A stretch of DNA of 64,000 nucleotides. Source: Rhizobium sp. BK650 (lineage in GTDB: Bacteria > Pseudomonadota > Alphaproteobacteria > Rhizobiales > Rhizobiaceae). The notes below the pieces were generated by a model. The model had not been told where the DNA came from. It saw only the letters and a list, made by a program, of their open reading frames with translations, and did no database searches. Of this stretch, positions 1 through 11,524 are shown piece by piece. Numbering within the stretch: the stretch's first letter is position 1; each line of letters opens with the position of its first letter. The stretch spans positions 620,001 through 684,000 of the forward strand of contig NZ_JACIBK010000002.1 in NCBI RefSeq assembly GCF_014195325.1, read 5' to 3'. The position numbers and the translations under genes are program-made.

Positions 1-1682
<1,682 letters not shown>

Positions 1683-1750
1683 GGAAAACCCCTGCCTTAT
1701 TCTGGTTCGTCTCTATCTGTTCACTGGCTCCGGGGGCCTGTCCGGCCGTA

Positions 1751-2449
1751 TCAGGGAGCCCAGTAGATCTCGACCGGGGAAGTGGCCCGGCGCAGAATGG
1801 CGCGGATCGGCATTTCTGCCTCTTCGCCGCTCCCTTCTGCCTTGGCGAGAACGTCTTTTTTGCCTTCGCCCTCAATGTGGAGAATGAGCATTTTGGCATC
1901 TTCAAGCGCGGAGAAGGTGAAGGTCAAGCGCGGCTCGCCTGCTCCTTCCGCGTCCATCGTAATGATGCTGCGCGGCGTCTGCGGGTCAAGCGCGACGCTC
2001 AGATTGTTGCCGCCCGGGAAGAACGAGGCCGTGTGACCATCGCCGCCCATGCCGAGGATGACGACATCGAAGGGGATGCCGATCTCCGCACTCTTTGCCG
2101 TCGCAAGCTTTGCAGCCTCCTCGACAGAGCTTGCCGGCTGGTAAAGCGGCACGAACCGTGCCGCTTTCGCCTTGTTCTGAAGAAGATTGGCATCGACCAG
2201 CAGGTGGTTCGAGCGCGGATTGTCGGCGGGAACGAAACGTTCGTCGACAAGCGTGATCGTCACCTTGGGCCAGTCGATATCGCGCGTCGAAAGCACCTGG
2301 AAAAAGGCTTTCGGCGTGGAGCCGCCAGAAACGGCGATGCTCGCCTCTCCGCGGGCTGCGATGGCTGCCGAAAGAGCACCGGAAACCTTGTCTGCAAGGT
2401 TGGCGGCGAGTTCGGCGGCGTTAGCGAAGGAATGCAGTGTCGATGCCAT
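1751..2449 (-). CDS. pgl: 6-phosphogluconolactonase
   Basis: Hydrolyses 6-phosphogluconolactone to 6-phosphogluconate, between Zwf and Edd. The 232-residue product has DevB/Pgl-type motifs: GGSTPKAFFQVLS near residue 42, DERFVPADNPRSNHLL near 70, and GMGGDGHTASFFPG near 131, which holds the catalytic-loop residues of the NagB/RpiA-like fold. Length is normal for the family. The start ATG at 2449 lies 18 nt after the zwf stop, so the two are almost certainly cotranscribed. Confidence 0.95.
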   Translation of the reverse strand: MASTLHSFANAAELAANLADKVSGALSAAIAARGEASIAVSGGSTPKAFFQVLSTRDIDWPKVTITLVDERFVPADNPRSNHLLVDANLLQNKAKAARFVPLYQPASSVEEAAKLATAKSAEIGIPFDVVILGMGGDGHTASFFPGGNNLSVALDPQTPRSIITMDAEGAGEPRLTFTFSALEDAKMLILHIEGEGKKDVLAKAEGSGEEAEMPIRAILRRATSPVEIYWAP

Positions 2450-2467
2450 ATCTTCGGACCCTTGGAC

Positions 2468-3943
2468 TTAGATGTCGTCGTGCCAGGTGCGGCCGTCGCG
2501 TTCGATCAGCGCGATGGCCTGGCTCGGACCCCAGGTGCCGGCCGTGTAGCCCTGCACCTGCTGGCCGGTGGATTCCCAACCCTTGAGGATCGGATCGACC
2601 CACTGCCATGCGGCTTCGACTTCGTCGCGGCGCATGAACAGCGTCTGATTGGAGCGGATGACGTCCATCAGCAGGCGCTCGTAGGCGTCCGGATTGCGAA
2701 CATTGAAGGCCTGCGCGAAGCTCATGTCGAGCGAGACGTTGCGCAGGCGCATGCCGCCAGGACCCGGATCCTTGATCATCAGCGACTGCTTGACGCCTTC
2801 GTCCGGCTGCAGGCGGATGATCAGCTGGTTCTGGCTGATGCGGCCGGCGGCCTGATCGAAGATCGCATGCGGAATCGGCTTGAAGGTGATGACGATTTCC
2901 GACATGCGGCCGGCAAGGCGCTTGCCGGTGCGGATGTAGAAGGGCACGCCCGCCCAGCGCCAGTTGTTGATCTCGGCTTTGATGGCGACGAAGGTCTCCG
3001 TATTGGAAACGCCGCCTTCGAGCTCTTCCAGATAGCCCTTGACCGGGCCGCTGCCGGAGGCGCCGGCGCGGTATTGGCCGCGAACGGTAGCCTGCTCGAC
3101 GTTGGAAGCGTTGATCGGCTTTAGGGCGCGCAGAACTTTAAGCTTTTCGTCGCGGACGGCCTCCGAATCCATGGAAGAGGGAACTTCCATAGCGGTCAGG
3201 CAGAGAAGCTGCAGGATGTGGTTCTGCACCATGTCGCGCAGCGCGCCGGCTGTGTCGTAGTAACCGGCGCGGCCTTCGAGGCCGACGGCTTCGGCCACGG
3301 TGATCTGCACGTGGTCGATATAGTTGGCATTCCACAACGGCTCATAGAGCGCATTGGCAAAGCGCAGCGCCATCAGGTTCTGCACCGTTTCCTTGCCGAG
3401 ATAGTGATCGATGCGGAAGATCTGCTCTTCCTTGAAGACGCGGCCGATATTGTCATTGAGCTGCAGAGCCGAAGCAAGGTCGCGGCCGATCGGCTTTTCG
3501 ACGACGATGCGGGTCGACTTGGTGATCAGCTTGTGCTCATGGATCTTCTGCGAGATGTCGCCGAAGATGCCGGGAGCGACGGCGAGGTAGAAGGCGCGAA
3601 CGCGGTCCTTGCCTTCATCGAGCAGCTTCTTCATCTGATCCCAGCCAGAGTCGGTGCGGGCGTCGACGGAAACATAGAACAGACGCGAGCAGAATTTCTC
3701 GACTTCGGCTTCGTCATATTCGCCCTTTTTCAGGTGCTCCTTCAGGGCATCCTTGGCGAATTTGCGATATTCCTCATGTGACAGCGGGCTGCGCGATGCG
3801 CCTATGATGCGGGTCGGTTCCGAGAACTGGCCCTCGATCTGGCGATGATACAGCGCGGGCAGAAGTTTGCGCTCGGCAAGGTCGCCGCTGCCGCCAAAGA
3901 CGACGTAATCAAAAGGCTCAACGGGAATAATCTGGCTGCTCAT
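2468..3943 (-). CDS. zwf: Glucose-6-phosphate 1-dehydrogenase
   Basis: Oxidises glucose-6-phosphate to 6-phosphogluconolactone with NAD(P)+, the entry to the Entner-Doudoroff route. The N-terminal nucleotide-binding segment GGSGDLAERKLLPALYH is at residues ~16-32. EKPIGRDLASA and the substrate-site signature RIDHYLGKETVQN are in the first half. I start at ATG 3943 (MSSQIIPVEP, 491 aa), with GAGA/AAG just upstream. An in-frame ATG at 3958 would add MRDKL and looks less likely. First gene of zwf-pgl-edd. Its promoter should lie in the ~135 bp before the start, which holds an AT-rich near-palindrome. Confidence 0.96.
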   Translation of the reverse strand: MSSQIIPVEPFDYVVFGGSGDLAERKLLPALYHRQIEGQFSEPTRIIGASRSPLSHEEYRKFAKDALKEHLKKGEYDEAEVEKFCSRLFYVSVDARTDSGWDQMKKLLDEGKDRVRAFYLAVAPGIFGDISQKIHEHKLITKSTRIVVEKPIGRDLASALQLNDNIGRVFKEEQIFRIDHYLGKETVQNLMALRFANALYEPLWNANYIDHVQITVAEAVGLEGRAGYYDTAGALRDMVQNHILQLLCLTAMEVPSSMDSEAVRDEKLKVLRALKPINASNVEQATVRGQYRAGASGSGPVKGYLEELEGGVSNTETFVAIKAEINNWRWAGVPFYIRTGKRLAGRMSEIVITFKPIPHAIFDQAAGRISQNQLIIRLQPDEGVKQSLMIKDPGPGGMRLRNVSLDMSFAQAFNVRNPDAYERLLMDVIRSNQTLFMRRDEVEAAWQWVDPILKGWESTGQQVQGYTAGTWGPSQAIALIERDGRTWHDDI

Positions 3944-3978
3944 GAGCTTGTCTCTCAATCAGGCTTGGTTGGTGGCCG

Positions 3979-4000
3979 TTTTAATCTAATCGATTTAAAA
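3979..4000. promoter_or_regulatory. AT-rich near-palindrome upstream of zwf
   Basis: A 22-bp imperfect inverted repeat, TTTTAATC ... GATTTAAAA, lies 36-57 bp before the zwf start, where an operator for the zwf-pgl-edd operon would be expected. The sequence shows only the symmetry. A regulator such as a HexR/RpiR-type protein is an inference, and no such gene is seen here. Confidence 0.35.
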
Positions 4001-4078
4001 AAGCCAGTGTGCGGTGCAATGAATCTCTCGGACATCGGTTTTAGAGCGAATTGCCTGGAGAGGAAATCCGCAATCGAA

Positions 4079-5374
4079 CTAAAACTTGTCGCGGAGGGCG
4101 AACCACGACAGGGCAAGGAAAAGCAGCGGCGCCCGCATGCGCGCGCCGCCTGGAAAGGCAGGGATATCGAGCGCCTTGAAGAGATCGAGATCGGCCGATT
4201 TTCCCAGCACCATTTCTGCGTAAAGCTTGCCACAATAATTTGACAGCATGACGCCGTGGCCGGAATAACCGCCGATCGACGTGACCCCGGGCATCACCTC
4301 GCGCACGAAGGGCTGGCGCGGCATGGTGATGCCGACCGATCCTCCCCAGGCATGGGTAATGTCGATATCTTTCAAGGCCGGATAGATTTCAGCGATCTGC
4401 CGACGGATATGCTGCGAGATGTCGCGCGGGTTGTCGGCGGTATAGGCCTCGCGTCCGCCGAAGAGCAGCCGTCCATCCTTCGACTTACGGAAATAGCGCA
4501 CGACGAAACGCGAATCCGCCACCGCCTCGCCGCCGGGTATCACATCAGGAAACCGGTCGAGCGGTACAGTTGCGCCGATGAAGGAGCGGATCGGCATCAC
4601 ATGGCTTGCCGTGATCGGTTCCAGATTGCCGATATGGCCGTTGCAGGCAATCAGCGCCCGGTTGGCGGTGATCGTGCCGCGATCGGTCTCGATGATAACT
4701 CTGCCGCTGCCCTGGCCGATCGACTTTGCCCTCGTCATTTCGAAAATATCGGCGCCGGCATTGGCAGCCACTCGGCCGAGGCCGACCAGCAGCTTCAGCG
4801 GATGGATATGCCCTGTGCCGGTATCGCGAACGCCGCAATAATAGCGTTTGGAGCCGAGCCGCTCCTGCGTTTCTTCACGGTCCATGAATCGGATATGCGG
4901 GTAGTCGTAGCGCAGGGCGGCGATCTCCGCATTCTCGTAGTATTCCCGTTTGTAGCTTTCCTTGTGGGCGACATTGAGCTGGCCGGGCACATAGTCGATA
5001 TCGATCTGGTGCTCGGTCGCAAAATCCATGAGATGCCGCTTGGCGTCTTCGGCGAGACTGAAAAGCGCCCTGGAGCGCTCGTAACCGATCTTCTTTTCCA
5101 GCTCTTCCGGCCACCAGCGCTGGCCGGTGCCGAGCTGCCCGCCATTGCGCCCCGAGGCGCCGTCGCCAAGTCTGCTAGCCTCGATAAGCGTCACGGAGAC
5201 CCCGGCTTTGGAGAGATTATAAGCGGCCTGCAGACCCGTATAACCGCCGCCGATAATGGCGACGTCGCATTGCCTTGAGCCGTCGAGCGCCGGATAGTCG
5301 GGACGCTCGTCGACTGTTGCCTGATACCAGGATACACCCGGTGCGATGGGACTTTGCCATGTCTCTTTCGTCAT
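4079..5374 (-). CDS. FAD-dependent amine oxidase, gamma-glutamylputrescine oxidoreductase (PuuB-like)
   Basis: A 431-residue DAO-family flavoprotein. The FAD dinucleotide-binding segment DVAIIGGGYTGLQAAYNL is at residues ~38-55, followed by an acidic strand end (VTLIEA) and GASGRNGGQLGTGQRW, typical of the PuuB/OrdL branch. The C-terminal half has HAWGGSVGITMPRQP and GYSGHGVMLSNYCGK, matching the family's flavin-closing segment. It lies 9 nt after a PuuA-like glutamine-synthetase gene, the pairing used for gamma-glutamyl-putrescine oxidation. Substrate assignment is inferred from this pairing; another glutamylated amine is possible. Confidence 0.8.
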   Translation of the reverse strand: MTKETWQSPIAPGVSWYQATVDERPDYPALDGSRQCDVAIIGGGYTGLQAAYNLSKAGVSVTLIEASRLGDGASGRNGGQLGTGQRWWPEELEKKIGYERSRALFSLAEDAKRHLMDFATEHQIDIDYVPGQLNVAHKESYKREYYENAEIAALRYDYPHIRFMDREETQERLGSKRYYCGVRDTGTGHIHPLKLLVGLGRVAANAGADIFEMTRAKSIGQGSGRVIIETDRGTITANRALIACNGHIGNLEPITASHVMPIRSFIGATVPLDRFPDVIPGGEAVADSRFVVRYFRKSKDGRLLFGGREAYTADNPRDISQHIRRQIAEIYPALKDIDITHAWGGSVGITMPRQPFVREVMPGVTSIGGYSGHGVMLSNYCGKLYAEMVLGKSADLDLFKALDIPAFPGGARMRAPLLFLALSWFALRDKF

Positions 5375-5383
5375 GGCGATCCC

Positions 5384-6820
5384 TCACACGTTCAGAAGGA
5401 GGAATTCCCGCTCCCAGGGGCTAATCACCTGCATGAAGGTCTCGAACTCGCCCCGCTTCACCCCCGCATAAAGGCCAATGAACTCCTTGCCGAAGACTTC
5501 CTCGAAAGCCGGCTCGTCTTCCAGGAGTGCTACGGCTTCGAGAAGGCCGCGCGGCAGATCGATCGAGCCTTCATTGGCCGAATCCTCGGTCGGAGCGGTG
5601 GGCTCGATTTCCTTCGTAATGCCGAGCAGACCGGATGCAAGCGAGGCGGCGAGGGCCAGATAAGGGTTGGCATCTGAACTCGGCAGGCGGTTTTCCACGC
5701 GCCGGGCCTGCGGATCGGAGACGGGCACGCGGAAGGCAGTCGTTCTGTTGTCGTAACCCCAAGCATTGTTGACCGGGCAGGACATATCCGGCTGCAGACG
5801 CCGATAAGAATTTACGTAGGGCGCCAGCATAGCAAGCGCGCTCGGCACGTATTTTTGCATGCCGCCGATGAAATGGAAGAATTCCTTCGAGGCCGAGCCA
5901 TCACTGTTCGAGAAGACGTTCTTGCCGGTCGCGATGTCCACCACGGACTGGTGGATATGCATCGCCGAACCCGGCTGGCCCTGCATCGGCTTTGCCATGA
6001 AGGTGGCGTAGATATCGTGCTTCAGCGCCGCCTCGCGGATCGTGCGCTTGAAGAGAAACACCTGGTCGGCAAGCTCGATCGGATTGCCGTGACGGAGGTT
6101 GATTTCGAGCTGCGCCGGTCCTTCCTCGTGGATCAGCGTATCGATCTCGAGGCCCTGCTTTTCCGAGAAATGGTAGATGTCGTCGATCAGTTCGTCGAAC
6201 TCGTTAATGCCGGCGATCGAATAGCCTTGGCCGCCGAGAATCGAACGACCCGAACGTCCTTTGGGCGGATGCAGCGGATAGTCCGGGTCGTCATTTGTGG
6301 CGACCAGGTAGAATTCGATTTCCGGGGCCACGATAGGCTTCCAACCGCGTTCGGCATAGAGGCTGAGAATGCGCTTCAATACGTTGCGCGGCGTATAGGG
6401 GACTTCCTGTCCGTCCGAGTTGACGATGTCGCAAATGACCTGCGCGGTCGGATCGGTCTCCCAAGGCACCACGGATAGGGTGGAAAGGTCAGGCACGAGC
6501 TTCAGGTCGCTGTCGCGCGGCTCGTAGCGGAAGCTTTCGGTCTCTTCTGGATATTCGCCTGATATCGTGTGGCGGTAGATTGCCGAAGGCAGTGCGAGCG
6601 ATGTGTTGGAAGTAAACTTGGAGGACGGCATCATCTTGCCGCGCGGCACGCCGGCAAGGTCCGGCGTGATGCATTCAATGTCTTCGATCCCACGTGCCCT
6701 CAGCCACTGCGCCGCTTCCTTCCAGTTCGCAACACCGCGCAGAGATCCGGGATCGGGAGGGGATTTTTTTGCGGGGGGCAGGTTTCTGGCAGGCTTCAGC
6801 GTCGTCTTTTTTGGGGACAT
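5384..6820 (-). CDS. Glutamine synthetase family protein, probable gamma-glutamylpolyamine synthetase (PuuA-like)
   Basis: ATP-dependent ligation of glutamate to an amine is the likely reaction. The 478-residue product carries GS catalytic-domain motifs: EIEFYLVA (metal-binding Glu), GPAQLEINLRHG, MHIHQSV and NNAWGYDNRTTAFRVP. Length fits PuuA (~472) better than GlnA. I start at MSPKKTTLKP (6820) rather than the in-frame ATG at 6937, because the extra 39 residues (MLKSRLLFPSKG...) do not look like the family. First gene of an operon with the PuuB-like oxidase, divergent from the flavoprotein at 6910. Together with the PotFGHI system at 19-23 kb this suggests putrescine catabolism. Confidence 0.82.
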   Translation of the reverse strand: MSPKKTTLKPARNLPPAKKSPPDPGSLRGVANWKEAAQWLRARGIEDIECITPDLAGVPRGKMMPSSKFTSNTSLALPSAIYRHTISGEYPEETESFRYEPRDSDLKLVPDLSTLSVVPWETDPTAQVICDIVNSDGQEVPYTPRNVLKRILSLYAERGWKPIVAPEIEFYLVATNDDPDYPLHPPKGRSGRSILGGQGYSIAGINEFDELIDDIYHFSEKQGLEIDTLIHEEGPAQLEINLRHGNPIELADQVFLFKRTIREAALKHDIYATFMAKPMQGQPGSAMHIHQSVVDIATGKNVFSNSDGSASKEFFHFIGGMQKYVPSALAMLAPYVNSYRRLQPDMSCPVNNAWGYDNRTTAFRVPVSDPQARRVENRLPSSDANPYLALAASLASGLLGITKEIEPTAPTEDSANEGSIDLPRGLLEAVALLEDEPAFEEVFGKEFIGLYAGVKRGEFETFMQVISPWEREFLLLNV

Positions 6821-6909
6821 GACACACCGGTTTGTGTTGATCGTGACGCCATCATAACCGGAGTTTGGCAATTGGCGAGGGGGTGTAAGGCGTTGACATA
6901 AGCCCTTTG

Positions 6910-8130
6910 ATGGAAAAAGAAGACGCGATTTCAACAAGGAAATGGATTTTGCAGCGTAAGAGCGATGTGATCGTCATTGGTGCGGGTGCGGCAGGCATGA
7001 TGTGCGCCATTCGCGCCGCTCGGCGCGGCCGCTCGGTCACCGTGCTCGACCATGCCCGCGCCGTCGGCGAGAAGATCCGCATCTCCGGCGGCGGCCGCTG
7101 CAATTTCACCAATATCAATGCCGGCCCGAAGAACTTCCTTTCCGCCAACCCGCATTTCTGCAAATCGGCGCTCGCCCGTTTCACACCGGCGGATTTCATC
7201 GCCATGGTCGACCGCCACGGGATCGCCTGGCATGAAAAGACACTCGGCCAGCTTTTCTGCGACAACAGCGCCAAGGACATCATCTTCATGCTGCTCGACG
7301 AGATGCGTGCGGCGGGCGCAGCATGGCATCTCGGCCTGGAGATATCAGGTGTAGAAAAGACTAAAGACGGCTTCCGAGTTTTAACATCGGAGGGCACCTG
7401 CGAGGCCAGCTCGCTCGTCATTGCCACCGGCGGAAAATCCATTCCGAAGATGGGCGCGACCGGCTTTGCCTATCGTATTGCCGAGCAATTCGGCCTCGCC
7501 GTTACGGAAACGCGTCCCGGCCTCGTACCGCTGACGCTCGACCCGGTCCTGCTCGAAAGCCTTGCACCGCTCTCAGGCATCTCCGTGCCTGCCGAGATCT
7601 GCCGCGGCAAAACTGCCTTTCGCGAAGCCCTGCTTTTTACCCACCGCGGACTAAGCGGCCCGGCCATCCTGCAGATTTCCTCCTTCTGGCGGGAAGGCGA
7701 TACCCTCACCATCGATATCGAACCCGATGTCGATATCGCCGCGCATCTGAAGAAGGCCAAGCAGGCAAACGGGCGCCAGTCTGCGCAGACGGCACTCGGA
7801 GAAATCCTGCCGAAGCGCCTGGCGCAATATATCGTCGAACGGGAGGCGGTCAGCGGCAACATGGCAGACCTGTCGGACAAGCTGCTAAACCGGCTTGCCG
7901 GTGCGGCGCAGAACTGGTCCGTGAAGCCTTCCGGCTCCGAGGGCTATCGGACAGCAGAAGTCACGCTCGGCGGCATCGACACGACAGCTCTCGATTCGCG
8001 CAATATGCAGGTCAAGACCGTTCCTGGCCTCTACTTCATAGGCGAATGCGTCGACGTGACCGGCTGGCTCGGCGGCTATAATTTCCAGTGGGCCTGGGCA
8101 TCCGGTTTTGCTGCCGGTGAGTCATTATAA
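6910..8130 (+). CDS. HI0933/BaiN-family NAD(P)/FAD-dependent oxidoreductase
   Basis: A 406-residue flavoprotein of the HI0933 (YhiN/BaiN) family, whose cellular role is mostly unknown. It has an N-terminal FAD-binding GAGAAGMMCAIRAARRGRSV, then ISGGGRCNFTN, the family signature. The C-terminal closing segment GECVDVTGWLGGYNFQWAWASG is also diagnostic. ATG at 6910 is preferred to the adjoining TTG at 6907. It stands alone, divergent from the PuuA-like gene. Confidence 0.85.
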   Translation: MEKEDAISTRKWILQRKSDVIVIGAGAAGMMCAIRAARRGRSVTVLDHARAVGEKIRISGGGRCNFTNINAGPKNFLSANPHFCKSALARFTPADFIAMVDRHGIAWHEKTLGQLFCDNSAKDIIFMLLDEMRAAGAAWHLGLEISGVEKTKDGFRVLTSEGTCEASSLVIATGGKSIPKMGATGFAYRIAEQFGLAVTETRPGLVPLTLDPVLLESLAPLSGISVPAEICRGKTAFREALLFTHRGLSGPAILQISSFWREGDTLTIDIEPDVDIAAHLKKAKQANGRQSAQTALGEILPKRLAQYIVEREAVSGNMADLSDKLLNRLAGAAQNWSVKPSGSEGYRTAEVTLGGIDTTALDSRNMQVKTVPGLYFIGECVDVTGWLGGYNFQWAWASGFAAGESL

Positions 8131-8284
8131 AAGCCGAGCTGAAACATTTGGACGATTCAAGACTTCTTAATTTGGCTGCGCCATCCTGTCCCAATGGCAC
8201 GTTGGCAAAGTGGTTCCTAAATTAACCTTTACCGGCAGGCCGTTTTGTCGGATTGTCGTGTACAGATAGAAGTGAGGTTTCGTA

Positions 8285-8428
8285 ATGGACAGAAACACTC
8301 GACGCGCCCGCGCCATCGCAATCGCCCAGGCAAAGCCTGATACGAAGCTCATAGCTTTGCGTTATCTGATGCTCGCAGCCGGCGCAACCGCCGCAAGTAT
8401 CGCTGTTCTTCTCTCCCACTTCATCTGA
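8285..8428 (+). CDS. Small single-span membrane protein (47 aa), unknown function
   Basis: A short ORF reading MDRNTRRARAIAIAQAKPD..., with a basic N-terminus followed by one hydrophobic helix (residues ~26-44, YLMLAAGATAASIAVLLSHF). GTTTCGTA precedes the ATG and there is only a weak ribosome site (GAAGTGAGG, ~10 nt upstream). Positive-inside arrangement and clean termination support a real gene, but there is no family I can name. Confidence 0.5.
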   Translation: MDRNTRRARAIAIAQAKPDTKLIALRYLMLAAGATAASIAVLLSHFI

Positions 8429-8736
8429 TCTTTGCAGCAGCTTGAAATGGAAGTTTCCGGTTTCGCGACTGACATATCGCGGCTCCGCAGTGCATAAATT
8501 GCAACTGTTGTGCAATCAAGGGTAAGGCGCTCTTTCCGCTTATCCGAAAATTAATATCTAATCAGACACATTGTAGACGAATATTTGGGTGTTTCCGGTC
8601 TTGCCGGAAATGGACTGGCAATGATTGCCGCCCGCTTCAGGGGCTCCCAAACTGCTAGTAGATCAGCTGTTATGCACCCGGCTGGCGCCATAAGGCTGCC
8701 TGCGGGAGGAGTGGTGTATGAAAGGCACGGCACGCG
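8429..8736. other. Intergenic stretch before the first chemotaxis receptor
   Basis: No convincing gene. It holds a perfect 7-bp stem-loop (TTTCCGG / CCGGAAA, 8592-8610) without a T tract, and AT-rich sequence near 8550. The MCP promoter is expected here, but no consensus -35/-10 pair stands out. Confidence 0.5.
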
Positions 8737-11265
8737 ATGTTCATTGACAAGATTCTTTCTCGTTTCAAAATTCAGACCAAGGTTCTGATTTTTGTTCTGC
8801 CATTCGTGATCACCATTTCCGCTGTCGGTCTGACCGGCCTTTATGCCTCCGGTCTGCTGCAAGGCCGGATGGAGATTTCCAACAGCGTCCTCCAGTCGCT
8901 GAGCGGGTTCAAGGATCTCTATGCCTCGATGGATGACTTCCTGCAGACCACCAACGAGCAGGCGCGCGACAAACTCCATGCTGATATCAAAGCCCAGGGT
9001 CAGACGCTGAATGCCACCATGGCGCAGATCGGCGATAACGCCGGTCATGAAAACCTCCAGGCTGCCATCGAGGGCACGAACGGCATTTCGGATACCGTCG
9101 GCAAACTCTGGACGCTGCACGAGCAGGAAATGGCCCTTCGCAAGCAGATCGACGATGCCCAGAAGGTGATGATTACCAACCGCTTCAATGTCAGCTATGA
9201 CGCCAAGCAGCTGGAAGAAAACATTCGCACCGACGAAGGCAACGCAACGGCGACATTGCGCGCAGCCGACCGTCTCCTGAAGGGCGGCGATACGTTGGCT
9301 GCTGCGATGAATGACTTCAACAAGGCGCAGACTTCGGCTGACAAGCTGAAGGTCGTGACCGACGCGCTACCTGCGATCGTCAAGGCGCAGCGCATGATCG
9401 ACATCTCCGTGCCGCAGAATCAGAAGAGCATGACTCAGTCGATGGCGCAGACCATCAGCGACCTGAAAGCTCAGGCGGCGTTACCCGAGGCCAGCACGGA
9501 TGACGGCGTTGCCAATCTCGGCCGTCTCGTCTCCCGCTTCCGCCAGATGTCCACCTACACACAGCTCACCGCCACGCAAATGATGCGCGAGGCGACGACG
9601 ACCTTCGTGGAGCTCGACAGCCGCATCGCCCAGACCAACTCCGTGTTGGAAGACACCCGGCGCCTCGAAAGCTCCATCTATTCGCTGCAGCTCGTACTTG
9701 CCGATTTCAACGCGAAGCCGAACAAGGAAAATCGTATTCGCCTGAATCAGGAAATCGCAACGCTCAACACCATGCTGAACACCCTTCAGGCCAGCGCCAA
9801 GGGTATGAACTTCGCCGGTGATATCGTCGATGCGATTACACCCGCTCTCGTTTCGATGGACAAGGGTGCACAGAGCCTCGTCGATGTGATCAACCAGCGT
9901 ACGGCCGATTACGTCGCCGCGCGTCAACAACTCGACGGTGTCTGGGGTCAGTTGACCAGCTTCGCGGAAGAGCAGAAGCAAACTGCGGGCGCGGAGCGCG
10001 AACAGGCCAATAGCATCTCCGTCGGTACCACCGCGCTCGGTATCCTGGTCTCTATCGTCGGCGGTATCGCGCTAGTGCTGACGCTGCAGCGGCCGATCGC
10101 TCAGATCACCGCCGCCATGCGCCGCATTGCTGAGGGTGCGCTCGATACCAGCATCTCCGGTGAAAAGCGTTCCGACGAAATCGGCGACATGGCCCGCGCA
10201 CTTGGCATCTTCAAGGAAAATGCCATCTCCAAGATCCGCATTGAGGAGCAGAGCGACGAAGAGCGCCAAGCCGCCGAGCACGAGCGCCAGCGCAACGATG
10301 CCGAAAAGCGCGAAATGGATCGTCAGATCGAGTTTGCCGTCAATCAGCTCGCTGCCGGCCTCGAGCGCATGTCGCAGGGCGATATCTCCACGACGATCGA
10401 CACGCCCTTCATCGGTCGCCTCGAACAACTCCGCCAGGACTTCAACGGCTCGATGATGCGCCTGCAGGCCACGATGAGCCAGATTCGCGACAACGTGCAG
10501 ATGATACAGGGCAACGGCAACCAGATGGCCCAGTCTGCCGAGGATCTCGCCAAGCGCACGGAGCAGCAGGCTGCATCGCTCGAAGAAACCGCTGCCGCCG
10601 TCGATCAGATCACCGTCACCGTCCGTTCGTCTGCCGAGCGCGCCAAGGATGCCGACCAGATCGTCCGCCAGGCCAAGCGCAGCGCCGATGACTCCGCTGT
10701 CGTCGTCAACAATGCGATCGACGCCATGACCCGCATCGAGGATGCGTCGCGCCAGATCGAGCAGATCATCGGCGTCATCGACGAAATCGCTTTCCAGACG
10801 AACCTGCTCGCTCTGAACGCGGGCATCGAAGCCGCTCGCGCCGGGGAAGCCGGCAAGGGCTTTGCCGTCGTCGCCATGGAAGTCCGCGAGCTTGCCCAAC
10901 GCTCTGCCGCTGCCGCGCAAGAGATCAAGGGCCTCATCAACAAGTCGACGAACGAGGTCAATTCGGGTTCGCAGTTCGTACAGGAAACGGGCACGGTTCT
11001 TGCGAAGATCAGTGCCCAGATCGTCACCATCAGTCAGCACGTCGAAATGATCGCCCGCGCAAGCCACGACCAGTCGAGCGCGCTGCAAGGGGTCAACTCC
11101 ACTGTCAACCAGATGGACCAGATGACCCAGAAAAATGCTGCGATGGTGGAAGAAACCACTGCCGCGAGCCGCGAGCTCGCAAACGAGGCAGACGCGTTGC
11201 TGCACCTTGTACAGCAGTTCAAAATCGACGGCGACAGCGACATGCATATGTATCGCGCCGCCTGA
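8737..11265 (+). CDS. Methyl-accepting chemotaxis protein with long helical sensor region (842 aa)
   Basis: Transmembrane receptor signalling to CheA/CheW. TM1 is at residues ~14-36, followed by a ~390-residue periplasmic region that looks almost wholly helical (HBM/four-helix type, rich in Gln/Lys/Asp). TM2 is at ~426-448, then HAMP (RPIAQITAAMRRIAEG), a second HAMP-like linker, and the MA signalling domain. The tip is [20 protein letters not shown] near residue 680. No C-terminal NWETF-type CheR tether is present (ends HMYRAA). A strong terminator follows. Its HAMP-to-end half closely resembles the next gene, suggesting duplication. Ligand cannot be told. Confidence 0.93.
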   Translation: MFIDKILSRFKIQTKVLIFVLPFVITISAVGLTGLYASGLLQGRMEISNSVLQSLSGFKDLYASMDDFLQTTNEQARDKLHADIKAQGQTLNATMAQIGDNAGHENLQAAIEGTNGISDTVGKLWTLHEQEMALRKQIDDAQKVMITNRFNVSYDAKQLEENIRTDEGNATATLRAADRLLKGGDTLAAAMNDFNKAQTSADKLKVVTDALPAIVKAQRMIDISVPQNQKSMTQSMAQTISDLKAQAALPEASTDDGVANLGRLVSRFRQMSTYTQLTATQMMREATTTFVELDSRIAQTNSVLEDTRRLESSIYSLQLVLADFNAKPNKENRIRLNQEIATLNTMLNTLQASAKGMNFAGDIVDAITPALVSMDKGAQSLVDVINQRTADYVAARQQLDGVWGQLTSFAEEQKQTAGAEREQANSISVGTTALGILVSIVGGIALVLTLQRPIAQITAAMRRIAEGALDTSISGEKRSDEIGDMARALGIFKENAISKIRIEEQSDEERQAAEHERQRNDAEKREMDRQIEFAVNQLAAGLERMSQGDISTTIDTPFIGRLEQLRQDFNGSMMRLQATMSQIRDNVQMIQGNGNQMAQSAEDLAKRTEQQAASLEETAAAVDQITVTVRSSAERAKDADQIVRQAKRSADDSAVVVNNAIDAMTRIEDASRQIEQIIGVIDEIAFQTNLLALNAGIEAARAGEAGKGFAVVAMEVRELAQRSAAAAQEIKGLINKSTNEVNSGSQFVQETGTVLAKISAQIVTISQHVEMIARASHDQSSALQGVNSTVNQMDQMTQKNAAMVEETTAASRELANEADALLHLVQQFKIDGDSDMHMYRAA

Positions 11266-11290
11266 TTCTGACCTTCAGCATGCAATATAA

Positions 11291-11318
11291 ACGGCCCCGG
11301 TCCCCAGGGCCGTTTTTG
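11291..11318 (+). terminator. Rho-independent terminator after the first MCP
   Basis: Hairpin ACGGCCC ... GGGCCGT followed by TTTTTG, 25 nt after the MCP stop. Confidence 0.9.
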
Positions 11319-11524
11319 TTTCTTCATAAATACTCGCACAGCTTGTGCAAAATAGGAGAAAGGTTGAATTTTCTCTGCTCGGATAGTGACTTAGGCATCC
11401 ATGAAGTCCTGCTAAATTTGGAAAAACCCGAGTGGAGCGCTTCCAGTGCCCCTGCGTTAAGGGAAAATTTTCCCTAACGCATTCTTATGAAGCTGATACC
11501 GGTTGTGTTTGCCAGGGGTTCCAG

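Noticed and set aside
8585..8788. 67-codon ORF overlapping the first MCP start
   Set aside because: No ribosome site, shadow-like composition, overlaps the MCP in another frame.
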